The notes below the pieces were generated by a model. The model did no database searches, had not been told where the DNA came from, and was given only the letters and a program-made list of their open reading frames with translations. Below are positions 17,964 to 27,167 of a stretch of 64,000 nt of DNA, piece after piece (the stretch's first letter is position 1; the number at the start of each line of letters is the position of its first letter). This DNA is from Bacillus nitratireducens (GTDB lineage: Bacteria; Bacillota; Bacilli; Bacillales; Bacillaceae_G). The translations under genes were made by a program, and so were the position numbers. The stretch is taken from assembly GCF_001884135.1 (NCBI RefSeq), contig NZ_MAOC01000020.1, positions 434,001 to 498,000 on the forward strand, given 5' to 3'.

Positions 17964-19253
17964 ATGCTAGAAAAACGTAAACCAATTCCAGTAGCAGAAG
18001 CAGTTGCACGCGTAATGGAGTATGCTCATCAAGGTGAAATAGAAAAGGTTTCCCTTATAGACAGCTACGGTAGAACGCTTGGAGAAGATGTTATTGCAGA
18101 TCATGATGTCCCGCATTTCGATCGCTCTCCGTACGACGGGTTTGCGATTCGCGCGGAAGATACAAAAGAAGCAAATAGCAGTAACCCCATTCAGTTTGAA
18201 GTGATTGGTGAGATCGGGGCAGGTTCTGTTTTTAGAGAAGAGGTGAAAGCATTTCAAGCTGTACGTATTATGACAGGAGCCGCAATTCCCGCGGGGGGTA
18301 ATGCTGTTGTTATGTTAGAGCTAACGGAAGGGTTTGAAGAAAACGAAAAGACGTATATGACATTAAAACGCTCTTTCGCTGCTGGTGATAACATTTCTTT
18401 TCAAGGAGAAGATGTAAAACAAAATGCCATACTTGTGAAAAAAGGGACTTCTATTAACCCTGGAGTAGCGGCGCTTCTTGCTACGTTTGGTTATAGTTCC
18501 GTACATGTTGTAAGGCAGCCGGTTATTGGAATTGTAACGACAGGAAGTGAACTGCTGGAAGTACATGAACAACTGAAAGAAGGGAGGATTCGAAATAGTA
18601 ACTCCTATATGATAGCTGCTCAAGTTGAACGAGCGGGCGGAATTGTAAGGTATTATGGACAGTTCGTTGATGAATTAGAGACGTGTTATAACACTGTAAA
18701 AAAAGCGATGAAAGAAGTAGATATTGTAATTACAACTGGTGGCGTTTCAGTAGGAGACTATGACTATTTACCTGCTATTTATGAGAGATTACAAGCTAAT
18801 GTACTTTTCAACAAAATAGCGATGCGACCAGGAAGCGTGACTACTGTAGCTGAGCTAGAAGGAAAACTATTATTCGGTCTATCTGGTAATCCTTCTGCTT
18901 GTTATGTCGGATGTGAATTATATGTTAGACCAGTTATTCGAACATATTTGCATAGAAAAGATCCGCATGTATATCGTGCAGAAGCGATTTTACAGAAAGA
19001 TTTTCCGAAAGCAAACCCATTTACTCGTTTTGTAAGAGGGAGAGTGGAAATTGTAGATGGCCAATTGCAAGTTACTCCAGTTGGTTTAGATAAATCTAGT
19101 GCAATTTCTTCACTTGCAGAGGCGAATGCATGTATCGTCCTGCCGGGAGGAACGAGAGGATTTGAAGCAGGAATAATTGTTTCGGTATTATTATTGGAAT
19201 CGAATATAGGAAGTGAGTGGCCGTGGAAAGAACCACTTCGATCATACAAATAA
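17964..19253 (+). CDS. moeA: Molybdopterin molybdenumtransferase
   Basis: 429 residues with the MoeA order of domains: an N-terminal part with HDVPHFDRSPYDGFAIRAEDT, a central MoaB/Mog-type fold with TTGSELL and TTGGVSVGDYDY, the LSGNPSACYVGCELYVRP segment, and a C-terminal beta domain. It inserts molybdate into adenylated molybdopterin. Ribosome site AGGTG before ATG; it follows the moeB-like gene by 43 bases. Confidence 0.96.
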   Translation: MLEKRKPIPVAEAVARVMEYAHQGEIEKVSLIDSYGRTLGEDVIADHDVPHFDRSPYDGFAIRAEDTKEANSSNPIQFEVIGEIGAGSVFREEVKAFQAVRIMTGAAIPAGGNAVVMLELTEGFEENEKTYMTLKRSFAAGDNISFQGEDVKQNAILVKKGTSINPGVAALLATFGYSSVHVVRQPVIGIVTTGSELLEVHEQLKEGRIRNSNSYMIAAQVERAGGIVRYYGQFVDELETCYNTVKKAMKEVDIVITTGGVSVGDYDYLPAIYERLQANVLFNKIAMRPGSVTTVAELEGKLLFGLSGNPSACYVGCELYVRPVIRTYLHRKDPHVYRAEAILQKDFPKANPFTRFVRGRVEIVDGQLQVTPVGLDKSSAISSLAEANACIVLPGGTRGFEAGIIVSVLLLESNIGSEWPWKEPLRSYK

Positions 19254-19297
19254 TATAAAAATAGATTGCTAACTTATACAAAGATAAGAGGTGCAAA

Positions 19298-19768
19298 ATG
19301 ACACATACGTATTATGAAGTAATTGATACACCTATTTCAATTGAAGGTGTTACAAGTAAAGTAATTCGGCGTGAATGTGGTGCTGTTACTACTTTTATTG
19401 GTACTGTTAGAGAATTTACGAAAGGACGTCGTACGCTATATTTAGAGTATGTAGCTTATAAGACGATGGCGGAAAAACAACTTGAGAAGATTGGAACCGA
19501 AGTAGAAGAGAAATGGCCTGGGACATATGTGGCAATTACACATCGCATTGGTACATTACAAATTTCTGATCTTGCTGTTGTTGTCGCCGTTTCTACGCCA
19601 CATCGGAAAGCAGCTTATGAAGCGAATGAATATATTATGGAACGCATAAAACAAGTTGTTCCGATTTGGAAGAAAGAGTTTTGGGAAGATGGTGAGTCAT
19701 GGATAGGTGATCAGTTAGAGAAAATAGCATATGCAAATGGTGAGCCTGAAAGGGAGATGAGAACATGA
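19298..19768 (+). CDS. moaE: Molybdopterin synthase catalytic subunit
   Basis: 156 residues. Family motifs are GAVTTFIGTVREFTKGR, LEYVAYKTMAEKQ, HRIGTLQISDLAVVVAVSTPHRKAAYEA and the catalytic lysine region PIWKKEFWEDGESWIG. It transfers sulfur from the MoaD thiocarboxylate to precursor Z. Its stop overlaps the moaD start (ATGA). Confidence 0.97.
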   Translation: MTHTYYEVIDTPISIEGVTSKVIRRECGAVTTFIGTVREFTKGRRTLYLEYVAYKTMAEKQLEKIGTEVEEKWPGTYVAITHRIGTLQISDLAVVVAVSTPHRKAAYEANEYIMERIKQVVPIWKKEFWEDGESWIGDQLEKIAYANGEPEREMRT

Positions 19769-19998
19769 TTGAAGTACTATTATTTGCACATTTGCAAGAA
19801 GAAGTAAGCAAACCTGCCTTGCACATAGATTGTGAAAATATTACGGTTGCTGAACTAAAGGAAGTTCTGGTTAAGGAATATAACGTAGCAATTTCAAATG
19901 AGGTTATGGTCGCCATAAATGAAGAGTATGCAAATGAAGATGACATCATTCAAACTGGCGATATTGTAGCAATGATTCCGCCAGTAAGTGGTGGTTGA
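19765..19998 (+). CDS. moaD: Molybdopterin synthase sulfur carrier subunit
   Basis: 77 residues, ubiquitin-like fold, ending in PPVSGG, the Gly-Gly tail that is adenylated by MoeB and then thiocarboxylated. It overlaps moaE by 4 bases, which couples production of the two synthase subunits. Confidence 0.96.
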   Translation: MIEVLLFAHLQEEVSKPALHIDCENITVAELKEVLVKEYNVAISNEVMVAINEEYANEDDIIQTGDIVAMIPPVSGG

Positions 19999-20005
19999 TT
20001 CTTTT

Positions 20006-20037
20006 CAGCCTAATCATGTTAGGACGTGATTAGGCTG
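20006..20037 (+). other. Hairpin between moaD and narK without T-run
   Basis: CAGCCTAATCATG and CGTGATTAGGCTG can form a stem of about 13 pairs around a 6-base loop. GAGAGAATG, not a T-run, follows, so it is probably not an intrinsic terminator. It could mark an mRNA processing or stability site between the Moco genes and narK. Confidence 0.6.
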
Positions 20038-20078
20038 GAGAGAATGAATATAACTATGCATACATAGGAGGGAACAGG

Positions 20079-21248
20079 ATGAAAAGTCCTAATTTTCAAT
20101 TAAGTTTACAAACTTCTAATCTAGTTATCGGTTTTATGGTATGGGTCATTTTATCATCATTAATGCCTTATATTAAAGCGGATATTCCATTAACTGCGGG
20201 ACAAATCTCTATGGTCACAGCAGTACCGGTTATTTTAGGTTCTATTCTTCGCATTCCAATTGGTTATTGGACGAATCGTTACGGAGCAAGAAAATTGTTC
20301 TTTATTAGTTTTATACTTTTATTATTCCCTGTTTTTTACATTAGTGTTGCCAATTCTATGATGGATTTAATTATTGGTGGATTATTTGTAGGGATCGGTG
20401 GTGCGGTATTCTCTGTAGGAGTAACTTCTCTACCGAAATACTTCCCGAAAGAGAGTCACGGTTTTGTAAATGGTATTTACGGTGTGGGTAACGCTGGAAC
20501 AGCAATTACTTCATTTTTAGCACCTGTCATTGCGACATCAGTTGGCTGGAGAACGACAGTACAGTGTTATTTAGTTTTACTTGCAGCATTTGCACTTATG
20601 AACTTTTTATTAGGCGATCGTAAGGAAAAAAAGGTGAATACACCATTAATGGAACAAATAAAAGGTGTATATAAAAATGAAAAATTATGGTTTCTATGTA
20701 TCTTTTACTTTTTAACATTTGGATCATTTGTTGCATTTACAGTATATTTACCAAACTTTTTAGTATCTCACTTCGGATTAGAGAAAGTAGATGCAGGCAT
20801 GCGGACAGCTGGATTCATCGTATTAGCAACAATGATGCGCCCAATTGGTGGCTGGCTCGGGGATAAGTTTAATCCATTTAAAATATTAATCTTCGTATTT
20901 ATCGGCTTAACACTATCTGGTATTGTTTTATCATTCATGCCTAGCATGAACGTGTATACGTTTGGTTGCTTACTAGTTGCATTCTGTGCAGGTATTGGAA
21001 ATGGAACAATCTTTAAGCTTGTTCCAATGTACTTCTCTGAACAAGCAGGGATTGTAAATGGGGTTGTGTCAGCTTTAGGCGGACTAGGAGGGTTCTTCCC
21101 ACCATTAATTTTAACGTTACTATTCCAACTAACAGGTCATTATGCAATTGGATTTATGGCATTATCAGAGGTTGCACTTGCTTGTTTAATCATTACAGTG
21201 TGGATGTATAGCCAAGAGAAGCTGTTAGTGATGTTAAAGAATCATTAA
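20079..21248 (+). CDS. narK: NarK-type nitrate/nitrite transporter
   Basis: 389 residues with about 12 membrane helices, major facilitator superfamily. NNP-family features are visible: GGAVFSVGVTSLPKYFPKESHGFVNGIYGVGNAGTA (nitrate signature region) and a later GIGNGTIFKLVPMYF. It takes up nitrate and exports nitrite. It lies 80 bases after moaD with AGGAGGG as ribosome site, and is followed by a terminator, so it is probably the last gene of the Fnr-driven Moco unit. Confidence 0.92.
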   Translation: MKSPNFQLSLQTSNLVIGFMVWVILSSLMPYIKADIPLTAGQISMVTAVPVILGSILRIPIGYWTNRYGARKLFFISFILLLFPVFYISVANSMMDLIIGGLFVGIGGAVFSVGVTSLPKYFPKESHGFVNGIYGVGNAGTAITSFLAPVIATSVGWRTTVQCYLVLLAAFALMNFLLGDRKEKKVNTPLMEQIKGVYKNEKLWFLCIFYFLTFGSFVAFTVYLPNFLVSHFGLEKVDAGMRTAGFIVLATMMRPIGGWLGDKFNPFKILIFVFIGLTLSGIVLSFMPSMNVYTFGCLLVAFCAGIGNGTIFKLVPMYFSEQAGIVNGVVSALGGLGGFFPPLILTLLFQLTGHYAIGFMALSEVALACLIITVWMYSQEKLLVMLKNH

Positions 21249-21258
21249 TAAGGAAAAA

Positions 21259-21294
21259 GAACCGTCCCAAAGTATTATGGGAGGGTTCTTTTAG
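21259..21294 (+). terminator. Terminator after narK
   Basis: GAACCGTCCCA pairs with TGGGAGGGTTC (one mismatch) and is followed by TTTTAG. Confidence 0.78.
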
Positions 21295-21517
21295 TAATAG
21301 GATTCGCCACGTTGTATTGCGATCTTACCAAACGCTTGTTTTCTAAAATAATGTGGTTTTAAAATGAAAAACAGAAGGTTTATGGGATTTTATGTTAAAA
21401 TATAGACAGCAGATGTTATTCAATTAAAGGGCAGGTTAGTTAAAGAAATCTTAAATCTCTTCCAAAGATCGCACTAATTTTTAGCATACAAATATTTAAT
21501 TGGATTGGGGTGTTTAG

Positions 21518-21715
21518 ATGAAAAAATTATATAAGTCCACTCAAGATAAACAAGTATCAGGTGTATTAGGTGGCTTAAGCGATAAGTATGGAATTGATGT
21601 TAGTATCCTTCGAATAGTAACGGCATTATCAGCCTTTTTTACTAGTGGATTAACAGTGTTACTTTATATAATAGCTGCAATTGTTTTGCCTACAGATAAA
21701 GAAATTAAGGGATAA
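21518..21715 (+). CDS. PspC-domain small membrane protein
   Basis: 65 residues. The PspC pattern is clear: LYKSTQDKQVSGVLGGLSDKYGIDVSILRIV followed by one membrane segment and VLPTDKE at the end. PspC proteins belong to envelope stress responses; short stand-alone forms are common in Bacillus. Single gene with a GGGGTG ribosome site and its own upstream region. Confidence 0.88.
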   Translation: MKKLYKSTQDKQVSGVLGGLSDKYGIDVSILRIVTALSAFFTSGLTVLLYIIAAIVLPTDKEIKG

Positions 21716-22211
21716 ATGTATGAACTTAAATCTAATTCCACAATCGAGAACTCTGTTTTTTGTCTATTGAAAGTTTCCAAAGTAAAAGCAACAGTACGAT
21801 TGTTAAAAAACTGAAATGAACAAACGAAAAATCCTCATAAAACATTCGGAATATATCGAGAACGAAAATAATAACTTTTGAATGGAACGATGACTATTGA
21901 TCGCTAACGAATCGATAAATAGTCGCTCCTTTCTAAAAACTATATATTTATATATAAAAATTAATGTAAATATATAGAAATATCCCGAAATTTTAAAAAT
22001 ATATGACGGTATTTATAACAAGAAAAAACTTCATATTTTTTTAGGGCCAGATTTTTTGGAAAGGCTAATGGATATTGTGAAAAAGTACACTTAAAATAAA
22101 GAATAAAGTTTAGGTCGATAAGATAAAATTATGAATTTGTATAAATAATCCATAATTTTCTTTATGAGTCATATTTGATATGTTAAAGAAAAGAGAGGGG
22201 AGGGAAATGAA
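21716..22211. other. Intergenic region with one hairpin
   Basis: About 500 AT-rich bases without a gene. A hairpin at 21892-21924 (GACTATT-ATCG with CGAT-AATAGTC, one bulge) is the only structure noted. It has no clear T-run and may end the PspC transcript weakly. Confidence 0.4.
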
Positions 22212-22955
22212 ATGAGAATTTTTGATGCACATTTTCATATTATTGATTTTAATTTTCCGATTATTGAGAACCAAGGGTATTTTCCACCCAACTTTGTTGT
22301 AGAAGATTATCAGAATGAATCTCCTAATTTAAATGTAATTGGTGGAGCGATCGTATCTGGTTCTTTCCAAGGGTTTGATCAAGAATATTTATTAAAGGCA
22401 CTAAAACAGTTGGGTTCAACATTTTGTGGCGTAACACAATTACCTTTTACAGTGACGGATGAAGAAATACTAAATTTAAATGAAAATAGGATAAAAGCAT
22501 TACGCTTTAATATTAAAAGAGGTGGTTCAGAAGATTTATCGAAGCTGGATTACTTTGCTAGAAGAGTTCATGATTTAGTAGGATGGCATAGTGAGCTTTA
22601 TATGGATGCAAAAGAGTTGCCCGAAATTGCATTCACTATAGAAAAATTACCAGCTATATCAATTGACCATTTAGGGTTATCAGAAGAAGGTTTACCACAT
22701 TTATTAAAACTAGTTGATAAAGGGGTACATGTGAAAGCTACTGGTTTTGGTCGTGTCGAATTAGATGTTGAGAATGCCTTAAAGTCGATTTATGAAGTTA
22801 ACCCAGATGCACTTATGTTTGGAACAGATTTACCATCTACAAGAGCAAAAAGACCTTTTGAGTATGGAGATATCAAATTGATTCAACAGCTATTTGATGA
22901 ACAAGCTACCGATAACATCCTGTATACGAATGCTTTTAAATGGTATTTTGGGTAG
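22212..22955 (+). CDS. Amidohydrolase-type TIM-barrel hydrolase
   Basis: 247 residues. Metal-binding features of the amidohydrolase 2 family (PF04909-like) are DAHFHI at residues 5-10, the later DHLG, and GTDLPS near the C-terminus. The substrate cannot be told; relatives act on small aromatic or lactone compounds. GAGGGGAGGG provides the ribosome site. It precedes an auxin-efflux-type carrier by 85 bases, so the two could act on one compound. Confidence 0.85.
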   Translation: MRIFDAHFHIIDFNFPIIENQGYFPPNFVVEDYQNESPNLNVIGGAIVSGSFQGFDQEYLLKALKQLGSTFCGVTQLPFTVTDEEILNLNENRIKALRFNIKRGGSEDLSKLDYFARRVHDLVGWHSELYMDAKELPEIAFTIEKLPAISIDHLGLSEEGLPHLLKLVDKGVHVKATGFGRVELDVENALKSIYEVNPDALMFGTDLPSTRAKRPFEYGDIKLIQQLFDEQATDNILYTNAFKWYFG

Positions 22956-23040
22956 CGTCAGGGTCTACATTTGAATTAAATGTGTCCATATTTAGTAAAG
23001 CGTTTAATCCAACTAAAATATATTTAGAATGAGGTTTTAA

Positions 23041-23958
23041 ATGTTTGTTTTTATTATATTAGACGTAATATTACCAATATTAATATTGATGCTAATTGGT
23101 GCAATCTTACAAAGAAAGTTCCAATTTAACTTAAAGCAGCTATCTACACTTATTACTTATTGCTTGATGCCAGCGGCTGTATTTGTGAATATATATGATA
23201 TTAGTATAGAAACAGGTTTGTTGCTCCAGATAATATACTATTTAATGCTTTACAGTCTGAGTGTGATGATAGTAAGTCATTTCATTTCAAAAACATTAAA
23301 GTTAGAAAAAGGAGAAAGTGCAGCTCTAAAAAATAGCATTTCGTTAATGAATTCCGGTAATTATGGATTACCAGTAAGTCAATTGATTTTCAGTCACAAT
23401 CCAGTGGGGGTTTCCATTCAGATTTTCATTGTGATTTTCCAGAATCTTTTAACTTATTCATATGGGATATATAACTTATTATCAGCAACAAAAACAATCG
23501 GAAGTATTATTCAATCATTTCTAAGACTGCCTGTATTTCATGCACTCATATTAGGGGTTCTCTTTCAATCTTTTACAATTCAAATACCTAATTCTATCTT
23601 TCTACCTCTTAATCAGCTTGCGAATAGTTTTGTTGCAATAGCACTCATATTGCTAGGAGCGCAATTATCCAACATTAAGCTTAATTTTTTCCATCGAGTC
23701 ATAACATGGGCTTTAATTGGAAGATTATTAATGGGACCATTATTAGCACTTGCCATGATATACCTACTAAACATTGATGGTATTGTTGCACAATCATTAT
23801 TTATTGCAAGTTCTTTTCCTACTTCAAGAAATACATCAACCATTGCTATGGAGTATCAAATAGAGCCTGAATTACATGCACAAATCGTTTTATTTTCAAC
23901 ACTTTTCAGCATTATTACAGTAACTGTCGTTATTTATTTGTCATATATTTTGTTTTGA
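23041..23958 (+). CDS. AEC-family (auxin efflux carrier type) transporter
   Basis: 305 residues with about ten hydrophobic segments. The pattern of two five-helix halves, with NSISLMNSGNYGLPVS in the first half and IASSFPTSRNTSTIAMEY in the second, fits the AEC family, whose bacterial members export or import organic acids such as malate. It follows an amidohydrolase gene on the same strand. No regulator is adjacent. Confidence 0.85.
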   Translation: MFVFIILDVILPILILMLIGAILQRKFQFNLKQLSTLITYCLMPAAVFVNIYDISIETGLLLQIIYYLMLYSLSVMIVSHFISKTLKLEKGESAALKNSISLMNSGNYGLPVSQLIFSHNPVGVSIQIFIVIFQNLLTYSYGIYNLLSATKTIGSIIQSFLRLPVFHALILGVLFQSFTIQIPNSIFLPLNQLANSFVAIALILLGAQLSNIKLNFFHRVITWALIGRLLMGPLLALAMIYLLNIDGIVAQSLFIASSFPTSRNTSTIAMEYQIEPELHAQIVLFSTLFSIITVTVVIYLSYILF

Positions 23959-23960
23959 AT

Positions 23961-24092
23961 ATACGTGCAAAAACGAATAGATTTGAGGCGGTAAATGATG
24001 GACTGAAATCCCATCGATATGAGAAGAAAACAGTCTTTGATATATTAGGTGTCGTTTACAATTGTACCATGCCTGATAATCAAGCGGCTTAA
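23961..24092 (+). other. Short open stretch, possible gene remnant
   Basis: 43 codons without a start, reading FEAVNDGLKSHRYEKKTVFD and ending in PDNQAA before TAA. The composition is protein-like, but a chance open frame of this length is quite possible. Confidence 0.25.
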
Positions 24093-24111
24093 TTCAAAAA
24101 AGGAACCAAAA

Positions 24112-24150
24112 CAAAAAGAACAAACGCTTCTAAAAAACGTTTGTCCAAAG
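24112..24150 (-). terminator. Terminator of the nir-siroheme operon
   Basis: On the minus strand ACAAACG and CGTTTGT form a stem followed by TCTTTTTGTTTT, located 30 bases after sirC. Confidence 0.8.
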
Positions 24151-24178
24151 TTAATTACTATTTTAATTAAGTGATAGA

Positions 24179-24652
24179 TTACGATTTATGTGTACGAGAA
24201 AGCTTTTTTATAAGCTTAGGAAGTATAGATGTTAGTTCCTGCTTCATACGCTTTGTAAACGATGGATCTTTACCTGAAGTAGAAATAGTGACAACAGAAT
24301 CATCATTTCGGATGACACCAGGTGTGTGAAACGATGATTCTGTACCATCACTGACAACGTTAACCCATTGGAAATCATGAGCAGCCTGTTTGACCATCAT
24401 ATTTACAGCATGTTGATTTGTAGCTGCATAAATAAGGTGAGCATCTTTAATATCATCATTACTAAAAGTTTTTTGCTTCCAAGTAATATAAGGAAGTTCC
24501 GTCATTTCCTCGCAAATTTCTGGGCTGATAACGGTGACAAAAGCGCCTGTATCTTTTAATCCAGACGCTTTCCGATATGCAATTTTACCACCACCAACTA
24601 TAACAACCACTTTTCTATCTAAATTAAACATAAGAGGGTACATGTTATACAT
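24179..24652 (-). CDS. sirC: Precorrin-2 dehydrogenase, siroheme synthesis
   Basis: 157 residues from the ATG at 24652, placed 8 bases after GGAGGA; a GTG two codons earlier is the alternative. The NAD-binding motif is VVVIVGGGKIAYRKASGL near the start, with DAHLIYAATN and VVSDGTESSFHTPGVIRNDDSVVTISTSGKDPSF after it. It oxidises precorrin-2 to sirohydrochlorin. It lacks the ferrochelatase or methyltransferase parts of CysG, which here are separate proteins. It overlaps the end of sirB. Confidence 0.93.
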   Translation of the reverse strand: MYNMYPLMFNLDRKVVVIVGGGKIAYRKASGLKDTGAFVTVISPEICEEMTELPYITWKQKTFSNDDIKDAHLIYAATNQHAVNMMVKQAAHDFQWVNVVSDGTESSFHTPGVIRNDDSVVTISTSGKDPSFTKRMKQELTSILPKLIKKLSRTHKS

Positions 24653-25358
24653 ACACACATTCCTCCATTCGTTCTAATAATGTTAACTTCATATATGTAT
24701 CAAACTGAAGACAGTTGCAAGTCGTAACGTGATCATATTTTTTTGTATGCAACTTAATTTTTTGAAGCAACAATCCGGTAAAGAGAAGATACGGCATGAC
24801 ATATACATGGGACGCAGTCGATGTTATAGTCTTGAGCTCAGCGGTAAAAGAGGGAGTTCCTTTCGTTAAAAAGGAGCACGATACTGACATACCGAGTTTT
24901 TGTTCGACAGCTGCTCCGATTTGTTGTAACTCATAAATAGGCCGTGGATCACTACTACCTCGTCCTACGAGTAAAACGCTACTACCTTGCATTGGCATAG
25001 TTTCACGTATTCTTTTTACTACAAGTTCAACCATATGTGGATGCGTACTAAAAGGTGGTACAACTGAAAATGTTATATGTGGATATTTCTTTTGTAGTTG
25101 CTCTATTTCAAAAGGAATATCACGTTTATAATGAGCTGCCGCAAATAGTAAAACAGGTACAATCATTATTTCAGTTGCGCCCTCTAGTATCGTTTCTGTA
25201 ACTGCATCAGAAATGGTAGGTGTTGTTAGCTCTAGAAAAGCTATTTTTTGAATCCGTTCGTTACGTTCTTTCATAACAGATTGAATAAAGTGAATGAATT
25301 GTTCGTTACCTTCTTGCAGGCGACTACCGTGTCCAACATATACAATTCCTTTCATCAT
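24645..25358 (-). CDS. sirB: Sirohydrochlorin ferrochelatase
   Basis: 237 residues, CbiX/SirB family. The N-terminus GIVYVGHGSRLQEGNEQF holds the metal-site His, and FAAAHYKRDIP follows near residue 90. A second related half (LLVGRGSSDPR) begins near residue 130, as in two-domain SirB. It inserts iron into sirohydrochlorin, the last step to siroheme, which the NirB subunit needs. Two adjacent ATG codons are possible starts; the gene overlaps cobA/hemD by 4 bases. Confidence 0.92.
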   Translation of the reverse strand: MMKGIVYVGHGSRLQEGNEQFIHFIQSVMKERNERIQKIAFLELTTPTISDAVTETILEGATEIMIVPVLLFAAAHYKRDIPFEIEQLQKKYPHITFSVVPPFSTHPHMVELVVKRIRETMPMQGSSVLLVGRGSSDPRPIYELQQIGAAVEQKLGMSVSCSFLTKGTPSFTAELKTITSTASHVYVMPYLLFTGLLLQKIKLHTKKYDHVTTCNCLQFDTYMKLTLLERMEECVYV

Positions 25359-26776
25359 ACCACCAAATCTTTCTTCATAATAATGTCTTGTAATTGCTCA
25401 TCTACATTATGAAACCCAACTTTATTCGCATAGTGTAAAGTTGGAACGTCGGTATACGAGAAGGGAAGAGTAAGGATATCGATAAAGCCTAGGCGTTTTA
25501 CTTCTGATAGAAACGTATCAATTGAAGCACGGCCGTCAAACACAATGCTATCCCATGAGAATTCAGAAAGCATACGAGAATGAATTTCATCGAAACGATG
25601 ATCAATTGTATACTCATGAGTCATCATATATGACCCGGCACCAATTTTCTCTTGAATAAAAGCAATCCGATTAATATTTCTTCCTAAATAAACAGTTGTA
25701 TCGGAAGAGAACTCTGCTTGTTTACTTAGTAGCCCATATTGCATTAGTTTTTCTTGAGTGGCAACGTTCATATACTGCAGCTTCGCCTGTAAGGAACGAA
25801 TATCTTTCTGGTGTTTACTACTTAATCGCATCAATATTTCTACACTTTCAGCTGAACAAAATACAATACGCTTAACGTTAAAAATTTCATTGATTTGTTC
25901 AGGGGTTAATGTGTATTCTTTCTTTTTGAAAGTTGGAATTTGATATATTTCTGCACCGGCTTCTTGTAACTTTTGCTTCGCTAAACTTGTTTTATTTGTT
26001 GCGGATGCAAATAAAACTTTTTTACCATGTAATGGTTTACGTTCTTTCCAAGCGATTTGATTACGTAAGGAAACGACATCACCAACAATTGTCATAGAAG
26101 GGTTAGAAATATTTTCGTTTTGGACGACATGAACTATTGTTGATAGTGTCCCTGTGACAACGCGCTGCTTTCCAGTTGTACCCCACTCAATGACTGCTAC
26201 TGGCGTATCTGTTTTCTTTCCTGCTTGTAGTAAGCTTTCACAAATTGTAGGTAAGTTTTTTATACCCATGTAGTAGGCGATCGTGTCGCTATTGTGGGAT
26301 GAATTATATTTTCCATGATCGGTTAAAGGACCTTTTGCATGCCCAGTTAGTAAAGTCACGCTATTACTGTAATTACGGTGGGTGAGGGGGATACCTGCAT
26401 AGCTACTAGCGGCGATACTAGATGTAATACCTGGTACAATTTCATATGGAATGTTCGCTGCTGCTAAAGTTTCTGCTTCTTCACCAACACGGCCAAAAAT
26501 AGAGGGATCGCCGCCTTTTAAGCGGACAACGGTTTTTCCTTCTTTCGCAAATTGAAGGAGGTGGGCGTTAATCATTTCTTGTCGCATAGTATGATTTTTC
26601 GGCATTTTTCCGCAATAAATAAGTTCGCATGTTTCTTTCGTATAATTAAGAAAGGTAGGATTTAATAAGCGGTCATATAAGACAATATCTGCACGCTTTA
26701 AGCAATCTATCGCTTTCTTTGTAATAAGCCCTTCATCACCTGGTCCTGCACCAACTAAATATACATATCCGTTCAT
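25355..26776 (-). CDS. cobA: Uroporphyrinogen-III methyltransferase / synthase fusion
   Basis: 473 residues in two parts. Residues 1-245 are the SAM-dependent methyltransferase: VYLVGAGPGDEGLITKKAID, VVRLKGGDPSIFGRVGEEAE and YEIVPGITSSIAASSYAGIP. Residues from about 250 resemble uroporphyrinogen-III synthase (HemD), with KVLFASATNKTSLAKQKL at its beginning. The first part makes precorrin-2, and the second may increase its uroporphyrinogen supply. Comparable fusions occur in Bacillus NasF-like proteins. First of three siroheme genes, separated from nirD by a hairpin. Confidence 0.93.
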   Translation of the reverse strand: MNGYVYLVGAGPGDEGLITKKAIDCLKRADIVLYDRLLNPTFLNYTKETCELIYCGKMPKNHTMRQEMINAHLLQFAKEGKTVVRLKGGDPSIFGRVGEEAETLAAANIPYEIVPGITSSIAASSYAGIPLTHRNYSNSVTLLTGHAKGPLTDHGKYNSSHNSDTIAYYMGIKNLPTICESLLQAGKKTDTPVAVIEWGTTGKQRVVTGTLSTIVHVVQNENISNPSMTIVGDVVSLRNQIAWKERKPLHGKKVLFASATNKTSLAKQKLQEAGAEIYQIPTFKKKEYTLTPEQINEIFNVKRIVFCSAESVEILMRLSSKHQKDIRSLQAKLQYMNVATQEKLMQYGLLSKQAEFSSDTTVYLGRNINRIAFIQEKIGAGSYMMTHEYTIDHRFDEIHSRMLSEFSWDSIVFDGRASIDTFLSEVKRLGFIDILTLPFSYTDVPTLHYANKVGFHNVDEQLQDIIMKKDLVV

Positions 26777-26799
26777 AATCGCACCTCATCAATTTTTAT

Positions 26800-26828
26800 T
26801 TAAAAGGAAGCCAGAGGAGGCTTCCTTT
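26800..26828 (-). terminator. Internal terminator or attenuator between nirD and cobA
   Basis: On the minus strand GGAAGCC and GGCTTCC form a perfect stem followed by TTTTAAATAAAAATT, only 10 bases after the nirD stop. The siroheme genes have no evident promoter, so the hairpin probably allows partial read-through and lowers their expression relative to nirBD. Confidence 0.72.
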
Positions 26829-26834
26829 CGTAAA

Positions 26835-27152
26835 TTACATGTATATATAAATGTCACCATCAATAACTTCTACTTCATACGTTTGAATACAGCCGTCATC
26901 AGGTTTTTGAACTTCACCTGTTAGTAATGAAATTTTCCAATCATGTAGTGGACAAAAGACGAATTCTCCAGATACAATTCCTTCTGCTAACGGTCCGTTT
27001 TTATGAGGACAACGATTTTCTACAGCTCGAATATCGCCATTTGAAAGGCGGAATAGGGCGATAGACATACCTTTTATTTGCACCTCTTTACCGATTTGAA
27101 TAGGAAGGTCTTCCGCACGCATAACTCTTATTTTTTCTTTCGTTTGTATCAT
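26835..27152 (-). CDS. nirD: Nitrite reductase small subunit
   Basis: 105 residues from the ATG at 27152; an upstream GTG is only 2 bases from the AAGGAG site. Rieske-type [2Fe-2S] motifs are CPHKNGPLAEG (Cys-x-His) and CPLHDWKIS (Cys-x2-His), as in NirD proteins that kept the cluster ligands. It pairs with NirB for NADH-dependent reduction of nitrite to ammonium. It begins 16 bases after nirB. Confidence 0.95.
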   Translation of the reverse strand: MIQTKEKIRVMRAEDLPIQIGKEVQIKGMSIALFRLSNGDIRAVENRCPHKNGPLAEGIVSGEFVFCPLHDWKISLLTGEVQKPDDGCIQTYEVEVIDGDIYIYM

Positions 27153-27167
27153 ATAGATCACAGCTCC

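Noticed and set aside
23961-24092. 43-codon open stretch as a real gene
   Set aside because: No start codon or ribosome site; length compatible with chance. Kept only as a low-confidence remnant.
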